DNA of 51,972 nucleotides, taken from positions 1 through 51,972 of the forward strand of contig JBBDIE010000010.1 in the NCBI GenBank assembly GCA_040880545.1, given 5' to 3'. A program made the translations under genes and the position numbers. The notes under the pieces are model-generated. The model had not been told where the DNA came from. It worked only from the letters and a program-made list of their open reading frames with translations, and made no database searches. Shown piece by piece: positions 1 through 8,142 of this stretch (position 1 is the stretch's first letter; each line of letters begins with the position of its first letter). The DNA comes from M55B112 sp040880545. GTDB lineage: Bacteria; Bacteroidota; Bacteroidia; Bacteroidales; GCA-2748055.

Positions 1-50
1 CCATAAATAAGGGCGGCCTTAAATACCGGAACTTTTGCTTGTTCTTCCAT
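1..50 (-). CDS. N-terminus of a DUF4199-like membrane protein (cut by window edge)
   Basis: Only the first 16 codons and part of the next are present, reading leftwards from an ATG at 50. The peptide begins MEEQAKVPVFKAALIYG. Bacteroidota DUF4199 membrane proteins typically open with a short charged stretch, then a Phe/Trp-Lys-x-Ala-Leu-x-Tyr-Gly motif and the first membrane helix, which is the basis for the tentative name. No membrane segment is visible in what remains. It lies downstream of the SRP RNA gene on the same strand. The start is clear, but the family call rests on 17 residues and is weak. Confidence 0.4.
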   Translation of the reverse strand, partial: MEEQAKVPVFKAALIY

Positions 51-201
51 TGAATGTTGTTATGTGGGGTTAATTTTCAAGGTATGAATTTAAGGAAAAA
101 GAATGATACCCGGAAAATTATAGGGGCTGTAAATTAGGGTCTGCTGAAAAAGTCTGTAGTGCATCAGATACAAGGAAGCATAGTGAAGCTGTATAAAAAA
201 A

Positions 202-298
202 GGGCAAGCTACTTATATCGCACCGCTACAACCGTCTACCCTTGCTACCTTCCGGTCCTGGGGGAGTTCAACAGGAGCTGGTCGTATAAGACTTGCCC
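202..298 (-). ncRNA. ffs: Signal recognition particle RNA (small bacterial type, 4.5S-like)
   Basis: Read on the minus strand, this stretch holds the conserved SRP domain IV core CAGGACCGGAAGGTAGCA (about 241-261), with the GGAA tetraloop and the asymmetric internal loop that bind Ffh. The ends pair as GGGCAAG (298-292) with CTTGCCC (208-202), giving a single long hairpin of about 97 nt, the usual size of the short bacterial form. The 3' strand of the terminal stem runs straight into seven T (201-195), so the RNA's own closing stem probably doubles as its intrinsic terminator. A well-formed Bacteroidota promoter sits just upstream. The RNA pairs with Ffh to target nascent membrane and secreted proteins. 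Confidence 0.93.
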
Positions 299-304
299 AG
301 ATTG

Positions 305-334
305 CAAAGGTAGGAAGAATTTGGCTTTAAACAA
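305..334 (-). promoter_or_regulatory. Promoter of the SRP RNA gene
   Basis: On the minus strand, TACCTTTG (312-305) matches the Bacteroidota -7 element TAnnTTTG, and TTG (334-332) lies 19 nt upstream as the -33 element. The RNA 5' end deduced from the terminal stem (298) is 6 nt after the -7 element, the expected distance. Confidence 0.8.
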
Positions 335-373
335 GCAGAACAGGGAGTAAATGAAGTAATAAATTCCTGGCAG

Positions 374-414
374 AATTAAAAAAAATGGGAGACAATTTCA
401 CTGCCTCCCATTTT
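374..414 (-). terminator. Intrinsic terminator after ilvC
   Basis: Perfect 10-bp inverted repeat AAAATGGGAG (382-391) and CTCCCATTTT (405-414) with a 13-nt loop. On the minus strand the stem is followed by a run of T (385-378). It starts 8 nt after the ilvC stop codon and closes the ilv operon. Confidence 0.85.
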
Positions 415-421
415 CCGTGTA

Positions 422-1468
422 TTAAGCATTTTCCGGTCGTAATTTCCTTACAGCGGCTCCGGTCCGCCACAGTTCTGATTCCTTAAGTTCATTTAATTCA
501 GCGTCCAGTTTAACCCTGTAATCTGCCTGGCTATTCGCGTCAATAGAGACCTGGGCCTCCTCTCCAGCCTTGACTCTGCTGTACAATTCAGAAAAAACAG
601 GTTGAACCGCATCCCTGAATTTTTTCCACCAGTCGAGTGCTCCCCGTTGTGCCGTGGTGGAGCAATTGGCGTACATCCAGTCCATTCCATTTTCTGCCAC
701 CAGTGGCATCAGGCTTTGGGTAAGCTCTTCAACAGTTTCATTAAAAGCCTCGGAAGGAGTGTGCCCGTTTTCACGGAGTACATTGTACTGTGCTGCAAAT
801 AATCCCTGAATGGCCCCCATTAGCGTACCTCTTTCCCCGGTAAGATCGGAATAGACCTCGCTCTTGAAGGAGGTTTCAAACAGGTAACCTGAACCAACAG
901 CGATGCCCAGCGCCACAACGCGGTCATAAGCTTTGCCCGTGGCGTCCTGGAAGATCGCATAACTTGAATTCAAGCCACGGCCCTCAACGAAAAGTCTGCG
1001 TAAACTGGTTCCCGATCCTTTGGGAGCAATGAGAATAACATCCACATCGGCGGGAGGAATTATGCCTGTTCTCTCTTTGTATGTTATACCGAACCCATGT
1101 GAAAAATAGAGGGCCTTTCCTGCAGTCAGGTATTTTTTTACTGTTGGCCACAAGGAAATCTGACCGGCATCTGATAGCAGGTATTGAATAATGGTAGCCT
1201 TTTCACAGGCTTCTTCGATGGAAAACAGGTCCTTTCCTTCCACCCAGCCATCTTTTACTGCTTTATCCCAGGATGCAGAATTTTTACGCTGCCCAATGAT
1301 CACATTGATGCCATTATCTTTGAGGTTCAATGATTGACCCGGCCCCTGCACTCCGTATCCCAGAACGGCAACAGTTTCATCTTTAAGTACTTCCTTTGCT
1401 TTCGAGAGCGGGAATTCGTCCCGTGTTACGACATTCTCTTCAACGCCGCCAAAATTAATTACAGCCAT
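422..1468 (-). CDS. ilvC: Ketol-acid reductoisomerase
   Basis: Second common step of valine/isoleucine synthesis: Mg2+-dependent isomerisation and NADPH reduction of acetolactate or acetohydroxybutyrate in the cytosol. At 348 residues it is slightly longer than the usual class I enzyme of about 330, as is common in Bacteroidota. The N-terminal Rossmann domain carries GYGVQG (residues 37-42). The helical C-terminal knotted domain contains the acidic metal-ligand region (SEVYSDLTGERGTL, about 223-236) and CSTTAQRGALDWW near 288. It starts 9 bp after the ilvN stop and is last in the operon, followed by a strong terminator. Regulation is probably through the shared leader attenuator upstream of ilvD. 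Confidence 0.96.
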   Translation of the reverse strand: MAVINFGGVEENVVTRDEFPLSKAKEVLKDETVAVLGYGVQGPGQSLNLKDNGINVIIGQRKNSASWDKAVKDGWVEGKDLFSIEEACEKATIIQYLLSDAGQISLWPTVKKYLTAGKALYFSHGFGITYKERTGIIPPADVDVILIAPKGSGTSLRRLFVEGRGLNSSYAIFQDATGKAYDRVVALGIAVGSGYLFETSFKSEVYSDLTGERGTLMGAIQGLFAAQYNVLRENGHTPSEAFNETVEELTQSLMPLVAENGMDWMYANCSTTAQRGALDWWKKFRDAVQPVFSELYSRVKAGEEAQVSIDANSQADYRVKLDAELNELKESELWRTGAAVRKLRPENA

Positions 1469-1477
1469 TTTATTATT

Positions 1478-2038
1478 TTAATTGTAGGTTAATATTTCTT
1501 CTTCAGACTCTTTGTGGTGTTGTTCCAGTTCTTTCAGGTAAGAGGTAATCTCCTTGATCTGCTTGGTCAGTGCAATACGGCCTGACCTTGCAAACTGCAG
1601 GATGCCGTATGGCTCCAGTTCCCGGAAGAGCTGTTGTGTCTCCAGCTTGTGCCCTGTCTTTTCCACCACGATATATTCAGGTTCGATGGTCAAAACACGG
1701 GCGTTGTATTTCCTGATCAGGCTCTCCACATCATCTCCGTGAGCGAAGGCCTTTGTTGGAATTTTGTATAGTGCAATCTCCTGGTATACCAGTTCATCTT
1801 CGGTATGGTAAAATGCCTTTAGTATACCAATCTGCTTTTCAATCTGCTTGGTTACTGTTTGAACCATCGGTTCCGTGGTGGTCACAACAATCGTGAACCT
1901 GTATATTCCACGAATTTCTGATTCAGAGGTATTCAGACTATCGATACTCAGGTGTCGCCTGGTGAAAATCACCGTGATCCTGTGTAACAGTCCGATCTTG
2001 TTCTCTGTAAATATGGTTATGGTATATTCCTTTTTCAT
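1478..2038 (-). CDS. ilvN: Acetolactate synthase small (regulatory) subunit
   Basis: A 186-residue ACT-domain protein that activates the IlvB catalytic subunit and confers feedback inhibition by valine. The ACT fold spans about residues 3-77 (YTITIFTENKIGLLHRITVI at the start), followed by the C-terminal ALS small-subunit domain. The length matches the longer form of the subunit. It lies 27 bp after ilvB and 9 bp before ilvC, a compact transcription unit. The family is clear from the ACT motif and context. ilvN and ilvH are synonymous names for this role and I cannot separate them by sequence. Confidence 0.93.
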   Translation of the reverse strand: MKKEYTITIFTENKIGLLHRITVIFTRRHLSIDSLNTSESEIRGIYRFTIVVTTTEPMVQTVTKQIEKQIGILKAFYHTEDELVYQEIALYKIPTKAFAHGDDVESLIRKYNARVLTIEPEYIVVEKTGHKLETQQLFRELEPYGILQFARSGRIALTKQIKEITSYLKELEQHHKESEEEILTYN

Positions 2039-2065
2039 CGCTATAATTTTATTTGGTATACATAC

Positions 2066-3811
2066 TTAATCCAGTCGCATTTCTGAAACAGTACCTCCTG
2101 CCGGTACCATCGGGAAGATATTACCCTCCTTTTGAACTTTAACCTCAAGCATAAAAGGCCCGTCTACATTCATCAGATCCGTCAGTGCCTTCTTCAGGTT
2201 TTTACGCTCTGATACTGAACCTGACGGAACACCAAATCCTTCGGATATCATAAGGAAGTCCGGATTGATCAATTCGGTGGAGGAATAACGTCCCTCGAAG
2301 AACAGTTCCTGCCACTGTCTTACCATGCCAAGAAAATCATTGTTTAGCAGGATAACCTTTACCGGTAGTTTGTACTGTGCGATTGTACCGAGTTCCTGAA
2401 CTGTCATTTGGAACCCGCCATCGCCCACGATTACGAAGATAGGCCTTCCTGGATTTGCCAGGGCAGCGCCCATCCCGGCCGGTATACCAAAGCCCATGGT
2501 TCCCAATCCACCGGAAGTGATCCATGAATTTTGTTTCCGGAACTCATAATATCTTGCAGTGGCCATTTGGTGCTGACCCACATCCGTGATCACTATCGCT
2601 TCTCCTTTAGTAATTTCAGAAAGTGTACTGATAACCTCACCCATGCGCAAGTTGTCACCTTTGGGGAGGATATCCCTGCTGATCACCTTCTCATATTCAA
2701 TCTCCTGCAGTTCACTGAATGTTTCGAGCCATTCCTCGTGGGAATTCGATTTAATTTTGGGCAGGAGTAGCTCCAGTGCCTGTTTAGCATCAGAATTAAT
2801 GGCCACGTCGGTTTTTACATTTTTATCGATCTCAGATGGGTCGATCTCAATGTGTATTATTTTGGCCTGCTTTGCATAGGTTGTCAGGTTACCTGTGACA
2901 CGGTCGTCAAACCGCATTCCGATGGCAATGAGCAGGTCGCATTTGTTGGTATTTATGTTTGGCGCATAATTTCCATGCATGCCCAACATTCCTGTATAAA
3001 GCGGATGATTTACCTTAAATGATGAAAGTCCAAGCAGTGTACTTGCCACGGGCAATCCTGCTTTTTCCACAAAACTAAGGAACTCATTTTCGGCACCCGA
3101 TATGGTTACTCCCTGTCCTAGAAGTACAAGTGGACGCTGACACTCGTTGATCAGTTCAGCTGCCTTTTCCACATCACTCATGGCTGGTTTCGGCTTGGGC
3201 AGATAACTGGTGACCATATTGATCGGCTTATAGACAAAGTCAATCATCTCGATCTGTGCGTTTTTGGTGATATCGAGCAATACCGGCCCTGGCCTGCCCG
3301 AGTTAGCAAAGAAAAATGCCTTTGCAACGGCCTCAGGGATCTCCTCAGCGGAAGTTATCTGGTAATTCCATTTTGTGATCGGCATGGAAACACTTACAAC
3401 ATCTGTCTCCTGGAAAGCATCGGAACCAAGAAGGGATGCCCCTACCTGTCCTGTAATGCATACAAGTGGAGTTGAATCCAGCATGGCATCGGCAAGTCCC
3501 GTTACAAGATTCGTAGCACCCGGACCTGACGTTGTAAAGCAGATACCCGGCTTTCTCTTCAGGCGGGCATATCCCTGGGCAGCATGAATGGCTCCCTGTT
3601 CATGCCTTACCATCACATGCTTCATCCTGTCCTCGTAGTGGTACAATGCATCATACACAGGCATGATTGCACCACCAATATATCCAAAAATAGTATCCAC
3701 ATCCTCTGCAAGCAGTGATTTCATCAGTGCTTCAGCCCCGCTGATCCTTTCAACAGCACTCTTTTTCGTTGCGTCTTTGCTCTTGCTTTTGGCCTTTGTT
3801 TTAGTTTCCAT
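2066..3811 (-). CDS. ilvB: Acetolactate synthase large (catalytic) subunit
   Basis: Thiamine-diphosphate enzyme that condenses two pyruvates, or pyruvate and 2-oxobutyrate, at the entry of valine, leucine and isoleucine synthesis. The 581 residues show the three-domain POX/ALS layout. The catalytic Glu is in VRHEQGA (E71), a central FAD-type domain covers about 205-345, and the C-terminal TPP-binding motif runs from GDG (463-465) to NN (490-491). The first 20 residues are Lys-rich and unlike the core, so the real start could be slightly internal, but the ATG at 3811 is the only obvious one. It sits 63 bp after ilvD. Confidence 0.95.
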   Translation of the reverse strand: METKTKAKSKSKDATKKSAVERISGAEALMKSLLAEDVDTIFGYIGGAIMPVYDALYHYEDRMKHVMVRHEQGAIHAAQGYARLKRKPGICFTTSGPGATNLVTGLADAMLDSTPLVCITGQVGASLLGSDAFQETDVVSVSMPITKWNYQITSAEEIPEAVAKAFFFANSGRPGPVLLDITKNAQIEMIDFVYKPINMVTSYLPKPKPAMSDVEKAAELINECQRPLVLLGQGVTISGAENEFLSFVEKAGLPVASTLLGLSSFKVNHPLYTGMLGMHGNYAPNINTNKCDLLIAIGMRFDDRVTGNLTTYAKQAKIIHIEIDPSEIDKNVKTDVAINSDAKQALELLLPKIKSNSHEEWLETFSELQEIEYEKVISRDILPKGDNLRMGEVISTLSEITKGEAIVITDVGQHQMATARYYEFRKQNSWITSGGLGTMGFGIPAGMGAALANPGRPIFVIVGDGGFQMTVQELGTIAQYKLPVKVILLNNDFLGMVRQWQELFFEGRYSSTELINPDFLMISEGFGVPSGSVSERKNLKKALTDLMNVDGPFMLEVKVQKEGNIFPMVPAGGTVSEMRLD

Positions 3812-3874
3812 GTCTGTATAAATTTAAAGAATTATCCATTTTCAGATGCAATATTGGTATTTTGATTTCATTTT

Positions 3875-5698
3875 TTAATTAATCACTCTGACAGCTCCTT
3901 TATCGGCCGATGTTACCATGGAGGCGTATGCCTGCAAAGCTTTACTGATCAGCCTTTCCCTTATCGGTTGCCACCCCTGTGGTGAGGCATCCATTTTCGC
4001 CCTTCTCCTGTCAAGTTCTTCCTTCTCCACCTTCAGGTTTATGGTTCGTTCAGGTATACTTATTTCTATGGTATCCCCGTCCATTACCAAACCAATGGCT
4101 CCGCCATCAGCCGCTTCCGGAGATATATGGCCAATGGAAAGCCCTGAAGTTCCACCGGAAAAGCGTCCGTCGGTGATCAGTGCACACTTGTCTCCCAGCT
4201 TTTTAGACTTAATATAAGAAGTTGGATAAAGCATTTCCTGCATTCCAGGGCCTCCCTTCGGACCTTCGTACCTTATTACTACAACATTTCCAGGTACAAT
4301 TCTGTTCTTGAGGATCGCTTCGACGGCTTCATCCTGGGAGTCGAATACCCTGGCCGTCCCGGTAAAGTCCAACACGCTTTTATCAACACCGGTAGTTTTT
4401 ACCACACAACCATCTTCAGCAATATTCCCAAATAGCACGGCAAGACCGCCGTCTTGCGAGTAAGCATGTTCCATGTCGCGGATACAACCACCTGTCCGGT
4501 CTTTGTCCAGTTCCTTAAACCTGGAATTCTGGGATGCCATTTTCAGATTAAATTTTCCGGCGGGTGCAGCCCTGTATATAGTCTCAGCCTCATCCGACTG
4601 GTTTGGATTCATAATATCATATTCCCTCATGGCCTCCTCCAATGTTCTGCCATCCACACGGTTAACATCTCCTGATATCAATCCTCCACGGTTAAGCTCT
4701 GCCAGTATCCCAAGGATTCCACCGGCCCTGTTTACATCCTCCACATGGTAAGATGAACTGGGTGCCACTTTACATAGAACAGGTGTGGACCTGGAGAGTT
4801 CATCCATATCCTTCATTGTGAATTCAACTTCTGCTTCTCTGGCAATTGCCAACAGGTGTAACACGGTATTGGTTGATCCCCCCATGGCTATGTCCAGGGT
4901 CATGGCATTTTCAAATGCTTTCCTGGTTGCTATGGACCGCGGCAAGACGGTTTCGTCTCCCTCCTCATAATAGGCAAGGGTGTTTTTTACCAGTTGCCTG
5001 GCAGCTTTACGGAAAAGCTCCATCCTGTATGCGTGTGTTGCCACCACCGTTCCATTGCCCGGAAGAGCCAGTCCGATGGCTTCATTCAGACAGTTCATGG
5101 AATTGGCGGTAAACATCCCTGAACATGATCCACACGTGGGACACGCCGCTTTTTCCACCCGAAGCATCTTTGCATCACTTACTTCATCATCAACGGCCAT
5201 GACCATCGAATCTACCAGGTCCAACTTCTGGTCCCCGTCTGACCCGGCTTCCATGGGCCCACCTGATACAAAAATTGTAGGTATATTCAACCGCATAGCA
5301 GCCAGGAGCATTCCCGGTGTGATCTTGTCACAATTGCTTATACAAAACAGGGCATCTACCTTGTGTCCCATGGCCATGTATTCAATACTGTCGGCAATCA
5401 TATCCCTTGATGGTAAAGAGTAGAGCATCCCGTCATGTCCCATGGCTATCCCGTCGTCGATGGCAATAGTGTTGAATTCAGCTGCAAAAAATCCCATGGA
5501 CTCAATGATAGATTTCACCTCCTGGCCGATATGATGCAGGTGGGCATGACCCGGAACAAACTGGGTGAATGAGTTGGCAATGGCAAATACCGGCTTCCCG
5601 ATCTGGTCCTCTTGCATGCCATTTGCCCTCCAGAGACTTCTTGCTCCGGCCATCCTTCGACCCTGTGTTGTAGTATGGCTCCTATACGTGTTCTTCAT
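3875..5698 (-). CDS. ilvD: Dihydroxy-acid dehydratase
   Basis: Dehydrates 2,3-dihydroxy-isovalerate or 2,3-dihydroxy-3-methylvalerate to the 2-oxo acids of valine and isoleucine. At 607 residues it is the normal length for IlvD. Iron-sulfur ligands are seen in SNCDKITPGM (C123) and PTCGSCSGMF (residues 187-196). The C-terminal swivelling domain carries GRFSGGTSG, typical of the ILVD/EDD family. As first structural gene of the operon, it starts about 13 bp past the attenuator terminator stem, so its expression is directly under that switch. The enzyme is oxygen-sensitive in many bacteria, which fits the anaerobic flavour of the window. Confidence 0.96.
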   Translation of the reverse strand: MKNTYRSHTTTQGRRMAGARSLWRANGMQEDQIGKPVFAIANSFTQFVPGHAHLHHIGQEVKSIIESMGFFAAEFNTIAIDDGIAMGHDGMLYSLPSRDMIADSIEYMAMGHKVDALFCISNCDKITPGMLLAAMRLNIPTIFVSGGPMEAGSDGDQKLDLVDSMVMAVDDEVSDAKMLRVEKAACPTCGSCSGMFTANSMNCLNEAIGLALPGNGTVVATHAYRMELFRKAARQLVKNTLAYYEEGDETVLPRSIATRKAFENAMTLDIAMGGSTNTVLHLLAIAREAEVEFTMKDMDELSRSTPVLCKVAPSSSYHVEDVNRAGGILGILAELNRGGLISGDVNRVDGRTLEEAMREYDIMNPNQSDEAETIYRAAPAGKFNLKMASQNSRFKELDKDRTGGCIRDMEHAYSQDGGLAVLFGNIAEDGCVVKTTGVDKSVLDFTGTARVFDSQDEAVEAILKNRIVPGNVVVIRYEGPKGGPGMQEMLYPTSYIKSKKLGDKCALITDGRFSGGTSGLSIGHISPEAADGGAIGLVMDGDTIEISIPERTINLKVEKEELDRRRAKMDASPQGWQPIRERLISKALQAYASMVTSADKGAVRVIN

Positions 5699-5718
5699 TG
5701 AGATTTATTATATAATAG

Positions 5719-5823
5719 AAAAGCCATCCTCTTTTCTGAGAATGGCTTTTTGTATGTTTATTATAGGCTACACCATTCTCATGCGGGTTGATTCACAAGG
5801 ACCACCACCAATAGTACGAGAAT
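5719..5823 (-). promoter_or_regulatory. ilv transcription attenuator (pause, antiterminator and terminator hairpins)
   Basis: Minus-strand RNA shows four mutually exclusive segments. Segment 1, ATTCTCGT (5823-5816), lies in the Ile-Leu-Val codons and pairs with segment 2, ATGAGAAT (5782-5775; 8 bp, one G-U). Segment 2, TGAGAATGG (5781-5773), pairs perfectly over 9 bp with segment 3, CCATTCTCA (5745-5737), forming the antiterminator. Segment 3 also belongs to the terminator: AAAAGCCATTCTC (5750-5738) pairs over 13 bp (one U-G) with GAGGATGGCTTTT (5731-5719), loop AGAAAA, followed by CTATTATATAA. A ribosome stalled on the Ile/Leu/Val run would cover segment 1, free segment 2 for segment 3, and prevent the terminator. 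This is the classical logic of amino-acid attenuation. The U-tract is imperfect. Confidence 0.82.
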
Positions 5824-5847
5824 AATATGTAGACGACTCAGTTTCAT
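5779..5847 (-). CDS. ilv operon leader peptide (22 aa)
   Basis: A small ORF starts ATG AAA CTG at 5847 and ends TGA at 5779. Residues 8-18 read IILVLLVVVLV: eleven consecutive codons, all Ile, Leu or Val. This is the hallmark of an attenuation leader peptide such as enterobacterial ilvL, where scarcity of charged branched-chain tRNAs stalls the ribosome. It lies about 12-15 nt after the predicted transcription start and 80 bp before ilvD, and its end overlaps the first strand of the antiterminator. The translation is seen directly. The regulatory role is inference, strongly supported by the matching RNA structures and the identity of the operon. It is too short for standard gene callers. Confidence 0.85.
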   Translation of the reverse strand: MKLSRLHIILVLLVVVLVNQPA

Positions 5848-5865
5848 GTGCTGTAAAACATGATT

Positions 5866-5896
5866 CAAAGATAGATATAAAATCAACATCCAAAAA
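5866..5896 (-). promoter_or_regulatory. Promoter of the ilv leader and operon
   Basis: TATCTTTG (5873-5866) on the minus strand fits TAnnTTTG. TTTTTG (5896-5891) lies 17 nt upstream as a -33 candidate, slightly closer than the 19 nt seen for the SRP RNA gene. The predicted start near 5859 puts the leader ATG (5847) about 12 nt into the transcript. Confidence 0.65.
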
Positions 5897-5988
5897 CTTT
5901 TTAAGAAAAATTTACGCTTTACTTAACAATTCTAAGTGAAATTGGCCTGAAAACACGAAAGTGTAAGGTTTGGGCCCATAGTGGGTCA

Positions 5989-8022
5989 TTACAACCCAAT
6001 TTTTATCCGTTGCCATCCCCTCACCCAGGCAACGATATCCTGCCGTTCTTTCGCTGTCAGTGCGGGATGGTCCTCATTTGCTGTACCCCATGCAGGCATT
6101 TCTGTCCCCGCTCTTCCCATTGTAATTGTGGCCATAAGATGCCCATTGGAGGCTGCACTCAATAATTCCTGGTTGTTCAGCGCGGGGGCCTCAACACCTT
6201 CCCCGGATATCCCGTGACATTCGGCACAATGCTGCTGATACAAGGGCCCTCCCCGTTCTGAATCTCCGGGATTTCCACCAACATAAATGTAATCCGGACG
6301 TTCCGAAGCCTGCTGCCTCATAAACGAAATGATATTCCCGATATCCTTCTTTGTCAGTCGCTCGGCATTGTATACATCTGTAGTCCATCCAAACATCGCA
6401 GTATGCTCTCTGCCAAAAGCAATGGTATTATGGAGGAATTCTTCGGAAGCTACCTCAAGAAATCCTTTATTAATAATGGCCGGTCCGGTTTGTCCCTGTC
6501 CGAATTCACCATGACACCTGGAGCACATAAACTGGTACTTCATCCTGCCTTTTACCACATCGCCCGGTTCAACAGATACATTACGGACCTGCGGATCATA
6601 CCGGTGCCAGGATCTGAGATGCTTTACAATATTATAGAGCTCCTGTTGATCCAGGTTTTTCCAGGACGGCATGGTGGCATTCTCCCGCCCCCTTACCAAT
6701 GTGTTTAACAGATATTTATTATCGGCGTTCCTCAGTAAATCACGTCTGTTCAGTGCAAGTGCGGTTCCTCCGCTACCCTGACTGCCATGACAGGCTGCGC
6801 AATGCTTTTCGAACAGCGCCTCTCCCGCAACTTCATCTGCCTGAAGAAAAAACTTCGCATCATAAACAGCGGTTTGTTCAAAATAGCCGTCACCGATATA
6901 TGCTTTCAGTGCCAGCAGTTCTTCATTTCTAAACCCCGATACAGCGGGCATCCATGATGCCATCTCGCGCTGGCTCCGGCCATTCAGAAGCGTGAACTCA
7001 ATAAATTCGGGAGAGGCTACACGTTGAAAATCCTCTCCCAGTATGGCCGGCACACCTGTCTTATAATCCATATAACTCTTGCCTGCCCCATCTTTCCCAT
7101 GACACCCGGAACATGCCATTGAAAAAGCGCGTTTCCCATCCAGGGAATTCCTGTTACCCTTGAATTCATTGAGTGCCTCCAGGGAAAAATATTCAAATGC
7201 GATATCGGGCTTCGCCAGTCCCAGAACAAAGGTTGTAAGTGCATCCAACTCCTCTTCAGGAAGATCGATATTCAGCATCTTTGATCCCGGAGAAACCATC
7301 TCCGGATCCTTGAAATGAACTTTTAACCAGTTGGAAATGGATTGTTCTGTTTCAATATTCTGAAAACTGTACTCATGCCGGGTCTTCTCTCCCTGTTCTG
7401 TCAGGTCCGGTCCGATGATCCCCCCTACTCCACGTGCCTTATGACAGCCCAGGCAACCTTCATGCTCAAAAATTCTGCGGCCCTCACTGAATATCTCGTT
7501 CCCCTCAAAGGTTCGATCCTCATTAAAAATGGTAAGATGACATTTCCCACAGGAGGACTGGATATAAGTTTGCGACAACAAAGGCTGGCCCCAGTGGGTA
7601 TCCAGATCAATGCCATGTGCCTCCCTCACATTCAGTGCACGTCCCTGACCTCCGTGACAAATGGTACATCCGTATTTATCGGGTGGATGGTTTGTGAAAA
7701 AATCACCAGGATGCGTGGTAAATGGCTGAGGAGCATCAGTCATCCGGGGATTGTCGATACCCATGTGACAGGTAATACAACGATCAATCCGTTTGAGATC
7801 ATCGCTTTCATACTGGTGAATACCTTTTCTGTTATATGAAAGAATCTCGATGCCTGTTGAATCTGACAACTGCTCTGACAAAGCGAAGAATTGTCGTTGT
7901 ATCTTTCTCCATTCCTGTCCTGGTCCGGACACGATCCATGCAGTAAGCATTAATAGTATCAAAAACGAAGATGCGATGGCAACCGTCCATTGAAAAGCTG
8001 ATATGTATTTTTTCTCGTTCAA
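5989..8022 (-). CDS. Membrane-anchored cytochrome c with eight heme motifs, subunit of the bc-type complex
   Basis: The 677 residues begin with one membrane helix (about 11-31) preceded by KK, so the rest should face the periplasm. Eight CxxCH heme sites lie at 82, 119, 158, 190, 304, 408, 500 and 599. The first three are spaced like a compact triheme module. The last five each sit in a class-I cytochrome c domain with a downstream Met such as MPSW or MPAW as candidate sixth ligand. It is third after the Rieske and cytochrome b genes and takes the place of cytochrome c1/f. Likely role: electron acceptor or wire of a menaquinol-oxidising complex (inference). Translation must start at TTG (8022), because the next in-frame Met is inside the helix. 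The gap to cytochrome b is 120 bp. Confidence 0.85.
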   Translation of the reverse strand: MNEKKYISAFQWTVAIASSFLILLMLTAWIVSGPGQEWRKIQRQFFALSEQLSDSTGIEILSYNRKGIHQYESDDLKRIDRCITCHMGIDNPRMTDAPQPFTTHPGDFFTNHPPDKYGCTICHGGQGRALNVREAHGIDLDTHWGQPLLSQTYIQSSCGKCHLTIFNEDRTFEGNEIFSEGRRIFEHEGCLGCHKARGVGGIIGPDLTEQGEKTRHEYSFQNIETEQSISNWLKVHFKDPEMVSPGSKMLNIDLPEEELDALTTFVLGLAKPDIAFEYFSLEALNEFKGNRNSLDGKRAFSMACSGCHGKDGAGKSYMDYKTGVPAILGEDFQRVASPEFIEFTLLNGRSQREMASWMPAVSGFRNEELLALKAYIGDGYFEQTAVYDAKFFLQADEVAGEALFEKHCAACHGSQGSGGTALALNRRDLLRNADNKYLLNTLVRGRENATMPSWKNLDQQELYNIVKHLRSWHRYDPQVRNVSVEPGDVVKGRMKYQFMCSRCHGEFGQGQTGPAIINKGFLEVASEEFLHNTIAFGREHTAMFGWTTDVYNAERLTKKDIGNIISFMRQQASERPDYIYVGGNPGDSERGGPLYQQHCAECHGISGEGVEAPALNNQELLSAASNGHLMATITMGRAGTEMPAWGTANEDHPALTAKERQDIVAWVRGWQRIKIGL

Positions 8023-8142
8023 AACTTTCGTTATGACATCCTGTGCATGTGGCTTTGTATTCCTAACTTATAATCAAACTGAATTTTACATTTTTTTTGT
8101 TCATGATATTAACTCTCATAATAAAACGCTGATCTCATCTTT

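Noticed and set aside
159..350. A 63-codon open frame on the plus strand with CPDCKG, resembling a small zinc protein.
   Set aside because: It is antisense to the SRP RNA gene; the CxxC comes from the terminal stem of the RNA.
5953..5964. ACAC-GAAA-GTGT hairpin as terminator of the multiheme cytochrome gene.
   Set aside because: Only four base pairs and a weak T-tract; too little to call.
8033..8104. A CTGCH heme motif in the gap between the cytochrome b and multiheme cytochrome genes, downstream of a short ATG frame that could suggest a missing or frameshifted N-terminus of the cytochrome.
   Set aside because: The frame has a stop (TAG) between the ATG and the motif and a further frame change would be needed to join the cytochrome. 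The motif would also lie on the cytoplasmic side of the membrane helix, where heme is not attached. Chance or a decayed remnant is more likely.
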